Assembly (NCBI RefSeq): GCF_900156305.1
Contig: NZ_FTPL01000001.1
Span: 310,001 to 374,000 of the forward strand
DNA length: 64,000 nucleotides
Source: Edaphobacillus lindanitolerans
GTDB lineage: Bacteria; Bacillota; Bacilli; Bacillales_A; Planococcaceae
Direction: 5' to 3'
Shown: positions 16,179-25,201 of the stretch, in pieces
How positions within the stretch are numbered: the first letter of the stretch is position 1
Layout: the number at the start of each line of letters is the position of its first letter
Made by a program: the position numbers and the translations under genes
Notes under the pieces: generated by a model
What the model saw: the letters and a program-made list of their open reading frames with translations, nothing else
Database searches by the model: none
What the model was told of the DNA's origin: nothing

Positions 16179-18055
16179 TATTTGCTCCCCCTTTCAGTGC
16201 GGAGGATTTCTTCTTTCGTCACGTAGAAGCCAAGGTCATCCTTGACGGAACGCAGGGACATCGACAGGAATGTCAGCACAAGGCCGGCGATGAGAACCGG
16301 TAGTCCCCAGCTGTGTTCGACGCGGAACATGGCGCCGAACCCGGCGATGAACAGGCCGAGCGACATGACGAACGGGATGAACGAGCCATGCGGCATATGG
16401 ATGTCGGAAAGCGGTTCAGCCGGAATGTAGCCTTTTTTGTTGCCGTCCTGCTTTTCGATCCAGTACGTGTCAAGACCGCGTACAAGCGGCGTTTGCGCGA
16501 AATTGTAGAACGGCGGCGGCGAAGGGATCGCCCACTCGAGTGTGCGGCCGTCTTCCCAAGGGTCGTTGCCGACGCGCTCGTTTTTCGCTGTTGTCATGAT
16601 GATGTTGATCACCATGACGATGACGCCGATCGCCATGAGAAGCGCACCCGCCGAGCTGATCATGTTGAACAGATCCCAGCCCTGGTCCGCATTATACGTC
16701 CAGACACGGCGCGGCATCCCCATGAGACCGAGGAAATGCTGAAGGAAGAACGTCATGTGGAACCCGATGAAGAAGAACCAGAACGTTACCTTGCCGAGTT
16801 TCTCGCTCAGCATTGTACCGAACATCTTCGGCCAGTAAAGATGAGTCGCTGCCAGGATGGCCAGGACCACACCGCCGACGATGACGTAGTGGAAGTGGGC
16901 GACGATGAAGTACGAGTCATGGAGCTGATAGTCAAGCGGCGCAGCACCCTGCTGGACCCCTGTGACACCGCCCATGACGAACGACGGGATGAACCCGAGC
17001 GCGTACAGCATCGGGGTCGTGACGCGGATGCTTCCGCCCCACATCGTAAGGAGCCAGTTGAAAATCTTGACCCCTGTCGGAACGGCGATCGCCATCGTGG
17101 CAACCGCGAAGATTGCGTTGGCGGTCGGCCCGAGGCCCACCGTGAACATGTGGTGGGCCCATACCATGAAGCCGAGGAACCCGATCAGCACGGTCGCGAA
17201 GACCATTGCCGAATAACCGAACAGGCGCTTCCGGGAGAAGATCGTGAAGATCTCCGAGAAGATCCCGAACGAAGGAAGAACGAGAATGTAAACTTCAGGG
17301 TGCCCGAAGATCCAGAAGATATGCTCCCAGATGATCGTGTTCCCGCCGTAGTCCACATCAAAGAAGTTACCGCCGAACATCCGGTCGAATGTCAGGAAGA
17401 ACAGGCCGACCGTCAGCGGAGGGAATGCGAACAGGATGAGTGCCGAAGCGACGAATGTCGTCCATGTGAAGAGCGGCATCCGCATGTAGGTCATCCCCGG
17501 TGCACGCATGTTGATGATCGTGACGAGGAAGTTGATCCCCGCCATGAGCGTGCCGCCCCCGGCAATCTGGAGACCGATCGCATAGAAGTCAATCCCGTGG
17601 CCCGTGGAAGCGAGCGAGAGGGATGCATACGATGTCCAGCCGGCATCAGGTGCCGCATCGATGAACCAGCTGAGGTTCAGGAAGAGGCCGCCGAAGAAGA
17701 ACATCCAGAAACCAAGAGAGTTGATGAACGGGAACGCAACGTCGCGCGCCCCGATCTGCAGCGGCACGATGGCGTTCATGAAGCCGAACAGCAATGGCAT
17801 CGCCGCCAGGAAGATCATGGTCGTACCGTGCATCGTAATCAGTTCGTTGAAGAAACCTGCACTTACAAAGTCGTTGTTCGGCACGAGAAGCTGCAGGCGG
17901 ATCATGAGAGCCTCGATCCCGCCGAGGACGAAGAAGAATCCGCCCCCGATCAGGTAAAGGATGCCGATCTTTTTATGGTCGACTGTCGTCAACCAGTCCC
18001 ACAGCGTGGCGCCGAACCCTTTCTTTTGTGCGACTGTATTCGCAGCAGTTGTCAC
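16178..18055 (-). CDS. ctaD: Cytochrome c oxidase subunit I (caa3)
   Basis: 625 residues, the usual length for Bacillales CtaD, with at least twelve membrane helices. Metal ligands can be seen: MHGTTMIF (low-spin heme a), WIFGHPEVYILVLP (CuB histidine with the cross-linked His-Pro-Glu-Val-Tyr) and HFHYVIVGG (high-spin heme a3 and low-spin heme). It is the catalytic, proton-pumping subunit that reduces O2 to water. It begins 19 nt after the ctaC stop with an AAGGAGG-type site and is coupled to ctaE downstream. Confidence 0.98.
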   Translation of the reverse strand: MTTAANTVAQKKGFGATLWDWLTTVDHKKIGILYLIGGGFFFVLGGIEALMIRLQLLVPNNDFVSAGFFNELITMHGTTMIFLAAMPLLFGFMNAIVPLQIGARDVAFPFINSLGFWMFFFGGLFLNLSWFIDAAPDAGWTSYASLSLASTGHGIDFYAIGLQIAGGGTLMAGINFLVTIINMRAPGMTYMRMPLFTWTTFVASALILFAFPPLTVGLFFLTFDRMFGGNFFDVDYGGNTIIWEHIFWIFGHPEVYILVLPSFGIFSEIFTIFSRKRLFGYSAMVFATVLIGFLGFMVWAHHMFTVGLGPTANAIFAVATMAIAVPTGVKIFNWLLTMWGGSIRVTTPMLYALGFIPSFVMGGVTGVQQGAAPLDYQLHDSYFIVAHFHYVIVGGVVLAILAATHLYWPKMFGTMLSEKLGKVTFWFFFIGFHMTFFLQHFLGLMGMPRRVWTYNADQGWDLFNMISSAGALLMAIGVIVMVINIIMTTAKNERVGNDPWEDGRTLEWAIPSPPPFYNFAQTPLVRGLDTYWIEKQDGNKKGYIPAEPLSDIHMPHGSFIPFVMSLGLFIAGFGAMFRVEHSWGLPVLIAGLVLTFLSMSLRSVKDDLGFYVTKEEILRTERGSK

Positions 18056-18074
18056 AGTTGTAGCCTCCTTTACC

Positions 18075-19142
18075 TTACTCTTCGACTTTCAGTCCGAGCA
18101 GATAATCCGCAATCGCATCCAGATCTTCATCCGAAAGGCTGTCGAAAGCAGGCATCAGGTTGCCCGGCTTGTATTTTTGAGGATCTTGGACCCAGTTGAC
18201 GATGTTTTCCTTGTTATGGTCAAGGTAGCCCGCAACACGGTTACGGTCACCGAAAGTTGCCATGTTTGGACCTGCGGCACCGGTGGAGCCTACTGCAGAT
18301 GTGGCATGGCAGCCGATGCAGCTCTGGGCAAATGCGGCTTCGCCTGCGTCAGAGGAATCTTTGTCGGCCACTTGGTTCTCCGTATCTTTCATTGCTGCGA
18401 CCCAGCCATCGAAGTCATCACGGTTCATCGTCTTGACCTTGAAGTCCATGAGCGCGTGGGACGGTCCGCAAAGCTCCGCACATTTACCGTAGAACACGCC
18501 GTCTTTCAGGTCTTTGGACTCTTCATCAAAGACGAGGTAGAACTTGTTGAGGTTGTCCACGTTCGTATCCATCTTGCCGCCGATGGCAGGGATCCAGAAG
18601 GAGTGCTTGACGTCTGCGGCTTTCAGGTTGAAGTACACTTTTTCGTCTGTCGGCACGACGAGCTCCTGGGCAGTCACGATTCCGTATTCCGGATATTCGA
18701 ACTCCCACCAGTACAATTTCGCTGTCACATCGACAACGAGGTGTTCAGGGTTGCCCTCTTCATCCGCTTTCTCCATTGCCGATACGTCCCCGAGCTTGTA
18801 CGTATAGTAAACTGTAGGGATTGCGATGATCAGCAGGAGGACGATCGGGATGGCCGTCCAGATGAACTCGAGCTTGTGGCTGCCTTCGACATCTTGCGGC
18901 ATATGGTCTTCGCCAAGACGGGAACGGCGGAATTTCACGAGCGCCGCCACGTAGATGACCACGACGACCAGGATGACGAGCAACATGATCAAGGAAGTGA
19001 GGATGAGCAAGTTGAACTGCTCGCGGCCCACTTCGCCCGCCGGCCTCAGTGTCGAGAGGTAATTTTCACCGCATCCCGACAGGACGAGTGCGAGTGCGGC
19101 AAGCATTGCCGGAAAGCGCCATTTCTTAAGTCCTTTCATCAT
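18075..19142 (-). CDS. ctaC: Cytochrome c oxidase subunit II with fused cytochrome c domain
   Basis: 355 residues. The lipobox LSGC puts the modified Cys at residue 24, followed by two membrane helices (45-70, 92-113). The CuA site includes His180, Cys221, Cys225, His229 and Met232. A C-terminal cytochrome c domain has CIGCH (275-279) and a probable Met330 ligand. The fused heme c makes this a caa3-type oxidase that takes electrons from cytochrome c. GAGAGG lies ahead of the tandem ATG start. ctaB is 94 bp upstream on the same strand, with an inverted repeat between them. Confidence 0.97.
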   Translation of the reverse strand: MMKGLKKWRFPAMLAALALVLSGCGENYLSTLRPAGEVGREQFNLLILTSLIMLLVILVVVVIYVAALVKFRRSRLGEDHMPQDVEGSHKLEFIWTAIPIVLLLIIAIPTVYYTYKLGDVSAMEKADEEGNPEHLVVDVTAKLYWWEFEYPEYGIVTAQELVVPTDEKVYFNLKAADVKHSFWIPAIGGKMDTNVDNLNKFYLVFDEESKDLKDGVFYGKCAELCGPSHALMDFKVKTMNRDDFDGWVAAMKDTENQVADKDSSDAGEAAFAQSCIGCHATSAVGSTGAAGPNMATFGDRNRVAGYLDHNKENIVNWVQDPQKYKPGNLMPAFDSLSDEDLDAIADYLLGLKVEE

Positions 19143-19208
19143 CGATTAACCAAACCTCTCTTTCATAGTTGTTTTTTAAGTATGAGGACCGTGATGCCCT
19201 TTTATGAT

Positions 19209-19231
19209 GAATTCTTGATAAGAAAGAATTC
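19209..19231. promoter_or_regulatory. Inverted repeat between ctaB and ctaC
   Basis: GAATTCTT (19209-19216) and AAGAATTC (19224-19231) form a perfect 8-bp inverted repeat with a 7-nt spacer, just beyond the ctaB stop and 67 bp before the ctaC start. It lacks a T run, so it is more likely an operator, processing site or weak attenuator than a terminator. Confidence 0.5.
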
Positions 19232-19236
19232 CGGGA

Positions 19237-20151
19237 TCATGCGATGACCGAGAAGATGATCATCGAGACGAACAGGATCGTCATGTAATTCAGGGAATAG
19301 ACGAACATCCGGGTTGCCCACTTGATCTCATCGCCTGTTTTGAATCCTTTCAGGGCTATGAATAGCCAGCCCAGGTTCAGCAAGGTGGCGAGGATCAAGA
19401 ATGCCGTGCCGAGCTGCGGAAGCAGGAACGGCAGCGGGAAGAGCACCAGCACCCAGCCGAGCATCGAACGCTTTGTACGTTTAAAGCCCTTCACTACCGG
19501 GAGCATCGGAATGCCGGCTGCCCGGTATTCCTCTGTCCTTCTCATGGCGATCGCGTAAAAATGGGGCGGCTGCCATACGAACATAATGAGGAACAGCGCC
19601 CAGGCGCCCATGCCGAGAGACGGCTCTGCGGCCGCCCAGCCGATCAGAGGCGGGATTGCCCCCGAAATGGCCCCGACGACCGTGTTTGCGGCATGACGCC
19701 TTTTTGACCACATCGAGTAAAGGACGACATAAGCAAAAATCCCGGCGAGGCCCCACAGACCTGCGTTCGTGGAAGCCGAGAACAGGAGAATCTCCCCCGC
19801 CAGCATGAACGCGACCGACATGGTGAAAACCGACGTCGCTTTGAAGCGGCCGGTCACCGTCGGCCGGGACTTGGTCCGGGACATGATCGGGTCGATGTCG
19901 CGGTCGATCAGATTATTCATCGCAGCTGCTCCCGCCACGATCAGTGCGGAACCGAAAACCGCGTAGATCATCAAATCCAATTCATGCAGAAAGTGCCTGC
20001 CGGAGAACTGTACGGCAAGGAAGAAGCCCGTGAACACCGTAATCACGTTCGAATTAACGATGCCGATCTTGATAAGTGCCAGAAAATCTTTTAGGAAAGT
20101 GGCGGATTCCGTCTCCGCCTGATCGGCCGTGATTGTGCGACTGTTTGTCAT
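19237..20151 (-). CDS. ctaB: Protoheme IX farnesyltransferase (heme O synthase)
   Basis: 304 residues with about eight to nine membrane helices of the UbiA prenyltransferase family. The prenyl-diphosphate site is NNLIDRDIDPIMSRTKSRP near residue 80, and a second acidic loop follows. It adds a farnesyl group to heme B to make heme O, which CtaA converts to heme A for the oxidase encoded downstream. AAGGAGG lies 7 nt before the ATG. It is divergent from ctaA across a 319-bp control region, as in B. subtilis. Confidence 0.97.
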   Translation of the reverse strand: MTNSRTITADQAETESATFLKDFLALIKIGIVNSNVITVFTGFFLAVQFSGRHFLHELDLMIYAVFGSALIVAGAAAMNNLIDRDIDPIMSRTKSRPTVTGRFKATSVFTMSVAFMLAGEILLFSASTNAGLWGLAGIFAYVVLYSMWSKRRHAANTVVGAISGAIPPLIGWAAAEPSLGMGAWALFLIMFVWQPPHFYAIAMRRTEEYRAAGIPMLPVVKGFKRTKRSMLGWVLVLFPLPFLLPQLGTAFLILATLLNLGWLFIALKGFKTGDEIKWATRMFVYSLNYMTILFVSMIIFSVIA

Positions 20152-20470
20152 GAAACCCCTCCTTTCATACTGCCGGCAACACCCGCTAACGTTTACTATA
20201 TCGGAAATTCAGGCCCAATTCTATACTTAACCCAAATTTGTCGAATGGAAGCGGAACGTCGGTCATAAATTCACAACATATCTATAGTAAAGCATTTCAA
20301 TTTTTCTTTTGTGAAGCCAATAGGGCTTTTTTATGAACAAATTGTGAAATGGTCCCACTTGTCCGGGAAGGCCGCAGGCCCGGCGTTGTATTTGCATTCC
20401 ATTTCCGATATCATCAAAAAAGCGGACACCGTCTCCGGGGCGGGTCAGAACACATAAAGAAGGTGTCATC
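20152..20470. promoter_or_regulatory. ctaB-ctaA divergent control region with three TTGTGAA boxes
   Basis: This 319-bp gene-free interval between divergent ctaB and ctaA holds three exact copies of TTGTGAA within 79 bp: minus strand at 20270-20276, plus strand at 20309-20315 and 20342-20348. The minus copy continues TTTATGA, which resembles the TTGTGAA-N3-TTT pattern described for ResD. In B. subtilis ResD controls ctaA and ctaB from the same interval. I could not pick confident -10/-35 pairs. Nothing else recognisable is present. Confidence 0.6.
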
Positions 20471-21409
20471 ATGCGTTACAGCAAGAATTTAAAATGGATC
20501 GCCGTCGCTTCAACGATCGGCATGCTCGCCATCCTGCTCGGCGGTGCCCTCGTGACGAAGACGGACAGCGGAATGGGATGCGGCAGGCACTGGCCCGGAT
20601 GCAACGGCCAGCTCATCCCGACCGAAATCACCGCTGAAGTGCTGATCGAGTTTTCACACAGGCTCGTGACCGGAGCGGTCGGAATTCTCATCGTCATCCT
20701 CTCCGTCTGGTCATGGAAGGCGCTCGGCCATATCCGGGAAACAAAGTTCCTGTCATTTATGGCGCTCTTCTTCCTCATCCTCCAGGCACTCATCGGGGCT
20801 GCCCAGGTCAAGTGGGGACAGGGAGATTTCATCCTGGCCCTCCACTTCGGCATTTCGCTCATATCCTTTGCCGCAGTTTTCCTCCTTACACTTCTCATTT
20901 TTGAAGTCGACAGGAAGTTTGACGCCGACAAAGTCCGGATCGGTCCGAAACTGAAATGGCATACGCTCGGCGTGACACTCTACTCCTACGCCGTTGTATA
21001 CACGGGGGCCCTCGTCCGGCACACGGATTCCGGCCTCGTATGCCGGGACTGGCCGTTCTGCCGGAACAACGACATCGGCCTCCCGACGAACATGCATGAG
21101 TGGGTGCAGATGAGCCACAGGGCGGCCGCTTTCCTGATCATCGTCTGGATCGGCTATATCGCCTTCCATGCATGGAGAAACTATCAGGACCAGAAAGTCG
21201 TCAGCCGGGGCTGGCTCGCCGCATTCATCCTGGTCCTTGCACAGGCCACGACCGGTGCGACAGTCGTATTCACGCGCCTGAACCTGGCCGCCGCACTTGT
21301 TCACTCACTCATCATCTCCCTCCTCTTCGGCCTCCTCTGCTATATGGTCCTGCTCGTATCCAGAAGCAGGCACAGGCAGATGCGGGACGGGGGACGCCCG
21401 GAAGTATGA
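20471..21409 (+). CDS. ctaA: Heme A synthase
   Basis: 312 residues with eight membrane helices. The two Cys pairs typical of Bacillus CtaA are present: CGRHWPGC (Cys37, Cys44) and CRDWPFC in the second half, together with heme-ligating histidines in EFSHRLVT, ALHFGIS, MSHRAAAF and AALVHSL. It oxidises the C8 methyl of heme O to a formyl group. AAGAAGGTG precedes the ATG. It is single, divergent from ctaB and ends in a strong terminator. Confidence 0.97.
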   Translation: MRYSKNLKWIAVASTIGMLAILLGGALVTKTDSGMGCGRHWPGCNGQLIPTEITAEVLIEFSHRLVTGAVGILIVILSVWSWKALGHIRETKFLSFMALFFLILQALIGAAQVKWGQGDFILALHFGISLISFAAVFLLTLLIFEVDRKFDADKVRIGPKLKWHTLGVTLYSYAVVYTGALVRHTDSGLVCRDWPFCRNNDIGLPTNMHEWVQMSHRAAAFLIIVWIGYIAFHAWRNYQDQKVVSRGWLAAFILVLAQATTGATVVFTRLNLAAALVHSLIISLLFGLLCYMVLLVSRSRHRQMRDGGRPEV

Positions 21410-21424
21410 CCGGTGCAATACCCG

Positions 21425-21462
21425 GAAGAAGCTGTCCATCACCGGACAGCTTCTTCTTTTTT
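21425..21462 (+). terminator. Terminator after ctaA
   Basis: GAAGAAGCTGTCC pairs with GGACAGCTTCTTC, followed by TTTTTT. Confidence 0.93.
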
Positions 21463-21670
21463 ATCTTCGGCACTTTTGACGGACCACAACACGGCCGCGG
21501 TGCGTTCCTCTTGCACTCAGGACGCGGACAGAATCAATGCGGACAATGATCGCAGTGCCCGAAAAGGGCCGAACACATGTCTCCCAGTCTTCTCTTCCGG
21601 CCGCCGGCTTAACCGTGCAGACTGAAGAGATCGGCCATTTAATTGTAAGGTTTCTCAGCACACAGAAAAA
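21463..21670. other. Gene-free stretch between the ctaA and pycA terminators
   Basis: Part of the 338-bp interval between the convergent ctaA and pycA genes. I see no plausible coding region, promoter or repeat here beyond the two terminators that bound it. Confidence 0.5.
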
Positions 21671-21698
21671 GGAAGCTGACGTTCTCTTGTCAGCTTCC
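21671..21698. terminator. Terminator after pycA
   Basis: GGAAGCTGAC (21671-21680) pairs with GTCAGCTTCC (21689-21698). Flanking ACAGAAAAA and TGTTTTTG extend it, so it is bidirectional and serves pycA on the minus strand. Confidence 0.88.
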
Positions 21699-21747
21699 CT
21701 GTTTTTGCCTCATAAAAACTCCTCTGTGCAAATAAACTTGCGGCTGT

Positions 21748-24700
21748 TCAGTCTTCCTTCATCTCTATCAGCAGGTCACCCGTGGAAATGGCATCTCCCG
21801 CCGATACGAGGATTTCCTCGACGGTCCCGTCAAATGGTGCCTGGACGGTCGTCTCCATCTTCATCGCTTCCGTGATGAGGAGGTGCTCCCCGCGCTTGAC
21901 CCGGCTTCCCCGGTCGACGGCGACCTTCAGGACGGTCCCCGGCATCGTTGCGCCGATCTGCCGTGCGTTGCCTTTTTCCGCCTTTCTCCTCTGGACGGTA
22001 TCCACTTCTGCGGATGCGTCCGTCACCGAAATCTCCCGCGGCTGGCCGTTCAGCTCAAAGTAGAGGATCCGGGTACCGTCAGACTGTACTTCCCCGATCG
22101 ACACAAGCTTGACGATGAGTGTCTTCCCTTTCTCGATCTCCACTTCGATCTCTTCACCGATCCGCAATCCATAGAGGAAGGCCGGCGTATCAATCACCGA
22201 GACATCCCCGAACTTTTCGTGCTGGGTGCTGTAATCTTCAAAGACTTTCGGATAGAGTGCGTGTGCAAGCAGCTCATGGCTTGAGACGGGACGTCCGAGT
22301 CGGTTGAACAGTTCTTCCCGCGCCTTCTCGAAATCGTATGGCTCCAGCAGTTCGCCCGGGCGAACCGTGATCGGCTCCCGGCCTTTCAGGATGACTTCCT
22401 GCAGCTCCTCCGGGAATCCGCCGTACGGCTGACCGATGTCCCCGCGGAAAAATTCGATGACCGAATCCGGGAAATCGATTGACCGGCCCCGCTCGATGAC
22501 CGACTGCTCGTCCAGGTTGTTCTGCACCATGAACAGCGCCATGTCCCCGACGACCTTCGATGACGGGGTCACTTTGACGACATCGCCGAACAGCATGTTG
22601 ACGCGTGCATACATTTCCTTGACCTCATCCCAGCGCTCGCCGAGCCCGACCGCCTTTGCCTGCTGCTGCAGGTTGCTGTACTGGCCACCCGGCATTTCAT
22701 GAAAATAGATCTCGCTGTGCGGGCTGACCATCCCGCTTTCGAAGTGGCCGTACATTTTTCTGACGTCTTCCCAGTAGTGGGACAGTTTTTCGAGAGAGCC
22801 GACATCCGTGCGGATCCGGCGGCTGCCCCCTTCCACCGCATGGTAAAGCGCGGATGCACTCGGCTGCGAAGTCAGGCCCGACATGGCGCCGAGGGCGGTG
22901 TCCACGATGTCGACGCCGGCATCGATGGCGCGTGCATACAGGTAGATCCCGTTTCCGCTCGTATCGTGGGTGTGCAGATGGATGGGAACCGACACGGTGT
23001 CCTTGAGTTCCGAGACAAGGCGGTAGGCGGCCTCCGGTTTCAGCAATCCGGCCATGTCCTTGATGGCCAGGATGTGAGCACCGGAATCTTCAAGGGCTTT
23101 TGCCATCTCCTTGTAATAGGAGACCGTATACTTGTCCCGTCCGTCGTCCAGAATATCCCCTGCATAGCAGATGGCCGCCTCCGCGACTTTGCCGGACAGG
23201 CGCGTCTGGTCGATCGCGACTTCCATCGCCTTGATCCAGTTCAGGCTGTCGAAGATCCGAAACACGTCAATTCCCGCATCCGAAGATTTTTTGATGAATT
23301 CCCGGATCACATTATCGGGATAGTTTTTATAGCCGACGGCGTTCGAGCCGCGGAACAGCATCTGGAACAGCACGTTCGGGACCTTCTCCCTCAGTTTCAG
23401 CAGGCGGTCCCACGGGCTTTCCCCGAGGAAGCGGTAGCTGACGTCGAATGTCGCGCCGCCCCACATTTCCAGCGAGAAGAGATCCGGCATGAGCCTCGCC
23501 GTTTCATCCGCGATTTCCAGCAGGTCATGCGTCCTGACCCGGGTGGCCAGCAGAGACTGGTGTGCGTCCCGGAACGTCGTGTCGGTGAGCAGCACGTCCT
23601 CCTGTTTCAGGATCCAGTCCGAAAGCCCCTCGGCGCCCCTTTCGTCAAGGATCTGTTTCGTGCCGTGCGCAGGCGGGAGGGACAGATCGGCGGCCGGCTT
23701 CCTCGGCGAATGGAACACCGGTTTCTTCGCCTTGCCGATGCCCGGGAAACCGTTCACCGTCACATTCCCGAGGTAACTGAGCAGCTTTGTCCCCCGGTCC
23801 TTGCGTGCAGGGAAGAGGAAAAGTTCCGGTGTTTCATCGATGAACGCCGTATTGTAGTTCCCGCTCAGGAAGTCGGGATGCTTGACGACATTTTCCAGGA
23901 ACGGGATGTTTGTCTTGATCCCGCGGATCCGGAATTCCTGCAGGTTCCGGTCCATCTTGGCCGCGGCTTCACGGAAAGTCATCCCCCATGTGGACACTTT
24001 GACGAGAAGGGAATCATAGTGCGGTGTGATGACCGCCCCCTGGAACCCGTTCCCCGCATCGAGCCGGACCCCGAAGCCCCCGCCGGAGCGGTAGACCATC
24101 AGCTTGCCCGTATCCGGCATGAAATGATTGAGCGGATCCTCCGTCGTCACGCGCGACTGGATGGCATAGCCGAAGAGCGGGATGCTGTCCTGTGAGGGAA
24201 TGCCGGTCTCCGGATCGTGGAGGGCCCTGCCTTCCGCGATATGGATCTGGGCATGGACGATGTCGATGCCGGTCACCATTTCCGTGATCGTGTGCTCCAC
24301 TTGGATGCGCGGGTTCACTTCGATGAAGTAAAACCGGTCGCCGTCAACGAGGAATTCCACTGTGCCGGCATTGACGTAGTCCGCCTTTTTCATAAGCCGG
24401 ACAGCGGCGTTGCAGATGTCCATCCGGAGTCCGTCATCAATCGCGGTGGACGGCGCAATTTCGACCACTTTCTGGTGGCGGCGCTGGATCGAGCAGTCAC
24501 GTTCGTACAGATGGACGACTTCGCCGTATGTATCGGCCAGGACCTGGACTTCGATGTGCTTCGGCTTGTCGAGGAACTTCTCGACATAGACTTCGGATGA
24601 TCCGAATGCCGCCTTTGCCTCCGACTGGGCGCGCTCAAAGGCTTCCGCCGTCTCCTCTGCGGACCGGACAACCCGCATGCCGCGTCCCCCGCCGCCGAGT

Positions 24701-25188
24701 GCCGCTTTGATGATGATCGGATAGCCGTGTGTTTCGCCGAATGTTTCGACTTCTTGAAGTGAAGAAAGAGGGCCGTCACTTCCCGGGATGACCGGCAGTC
24801 CGGCAAGGATCGCCTGTTCGCGCGCCTTGACCTTGTCACCGAACATATCCAGATGGGAAGAGCGCGGCCCGATGAAGATGATCCCTTCTTCTTCACAGCG
24901 CCTGGCAAATTCCAGGTTTTCCGCGAGGAACCCGTACCCCGGGTGGATGGCATCCGCCCCCGAGTCCTTCGCGATTGATATGATGCCTTCGATATCCAGA
25001 TAGGCATCGATCGGTTTTTTCCCCTTGCCGACGAGATAGGCCTCATCCGCCTTGTAGCGGTGGAAGGAACCGTTGTCCTCCGCAGAATAGATTCCGACCG
25101 TCCGGATCTTCAGCTCCGTGCAAGCCCGGAAGATCCGGATGGCAATCTCCCCCCGGTTTGCCACAAGGATTTTCTGGATTTTCCCCAT
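21748..25188 (-). CDS. pycA: Pyruvate carboxylase
   Basis: 1146 residues, the normal length for the single-chain enzyme. The order is biotin carboxylase (residues 1-450; ANRGEIAIRIFRAC, GGGGRGMR, EVNPRIQVEHT), carboxyltransferase (about 530-800; LLTDTTFRDAHQSLLATR, FEMWGGATFDV-type segment, HTHDTSGNG), an allosteric or tetramerisation region, and a biotin-carrier domain with AMKM, whose Lys1110 takes biotin. It makes oxaloacetate from pyruvate and bicarbonate. It starts 14 nt after the ftsW stop with GGAGATGGGG upstream, so it is probably co-transcribed with ftsW, an arrangement conserved in Bacillales. Confidence 0.98.
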   Translation of the reverse strand: MGKIQKILVANRGEIAIRIFRACTELKIRTVGIYSAEDNGSFHRYKADEAYLVGKGKKPIDAYLDIEGIISIAKDSGADAIHPGYGFLAENLEFARRCEEEGIIFIGPRSSHLDMFGDKVKAREQAILAGLPVIPGSDGPLSSLQEVETFGETHGYPIIIKAALGGGGRGMRVVRSAEETAEAFERAQSEAKAAFGSSEVYVEKFLDKPKHIEVQVLADTYGEVVHLYERDCSIQRRHQKVVEIAPSTAIDDGLRMDICNAAVRLMKKADYVNAGTVEFLVDGDRFYFIEVNPRIQVEHTITEMVTGIDIVHAQIHIAEGRALHDPETGIPSQDSIPLFGYAIQSRVTTEDPLNHFMPDTGKLMVYRSGGGFGVRLDAGNGFQGAVITPHYDSLLVKVSTWGMTFREAAAKMDRNLQEFRIRGIKTNIPFLENVVKHPDFLSGNYNTAFIDETPELFLFPARKDRGTKLLSYLGNVTVNGFPGIGKAKKPVFHSPRKPAADLSLPPAHGTKQILDERGAEGLSDWILKQEDVLLTDTTFRDAHQSLLATRVRTHDLLEIADETARLMPDLFSLEMWGGATFDVSYRFLGESPWDRLLKLREKVPNVLFQMLFRGSNAVGYKNYPDNVIREFIKKSSDAGIDVFRIFDSLNWIKAMEVAIDQTRLSGKVAEAAICYAGDILDDGRDKYTVSYYKEMAKALEDSGAHILAIKDMAGLLKPEAAYRLVSELKDTVSVPIHLHTHDTSGNGIYLYARAIDAGVDIVDTALGAMSGLTSQPSASALYHAVEGGSRRIRTDVGSLEKLSHYWEDVRKMYGHFESGMVSPHSEIYFHEMPGGQYSNLQQQAKAVGLGERWDEVKEMYARVNMLFGDVVKVTPSSKVVGDMALFMVQNNLDEQSVIERGRSIDFPDSVIEFFRGDIGQPYGGFPEELQEVILKGREPITVRPGELLEPYDFEKAREELFNRLGRPVSSHELLAHALYPKVFEDYSTQHEKFGDVSVIDTPAFLYGLRIGEEIEVEIEKGKTLIVKLVSIGEVQSDGTRILYFELNGQPREISVTDASAEVDTVQRRKAEKGNARQIGATMPGTVLKVAVDRGSRVKRGEHLLITEAMKMETTVQAPFDGTVEEILVSAGDAISTGDLLIEMKED

Positions 25189-25201
25189 TTCCCCATCTCC
25201 T

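Noticed and set aside
16313-18199. A 628-codon open frame on the plus strand opposite ctaD/ctaC
   Set aside because: Antisense to the well-supported subunit I gene; its protein is a low-information Asp/Glu/His/Arg-rich sequence typical of frame shadows in GC-rich DNA.
22699-24195. A 498-codon plus-strand frame opposite pycA
   Set aside because: Shadow of the pyruvate carboxylase gene, which shows all expected motifs.
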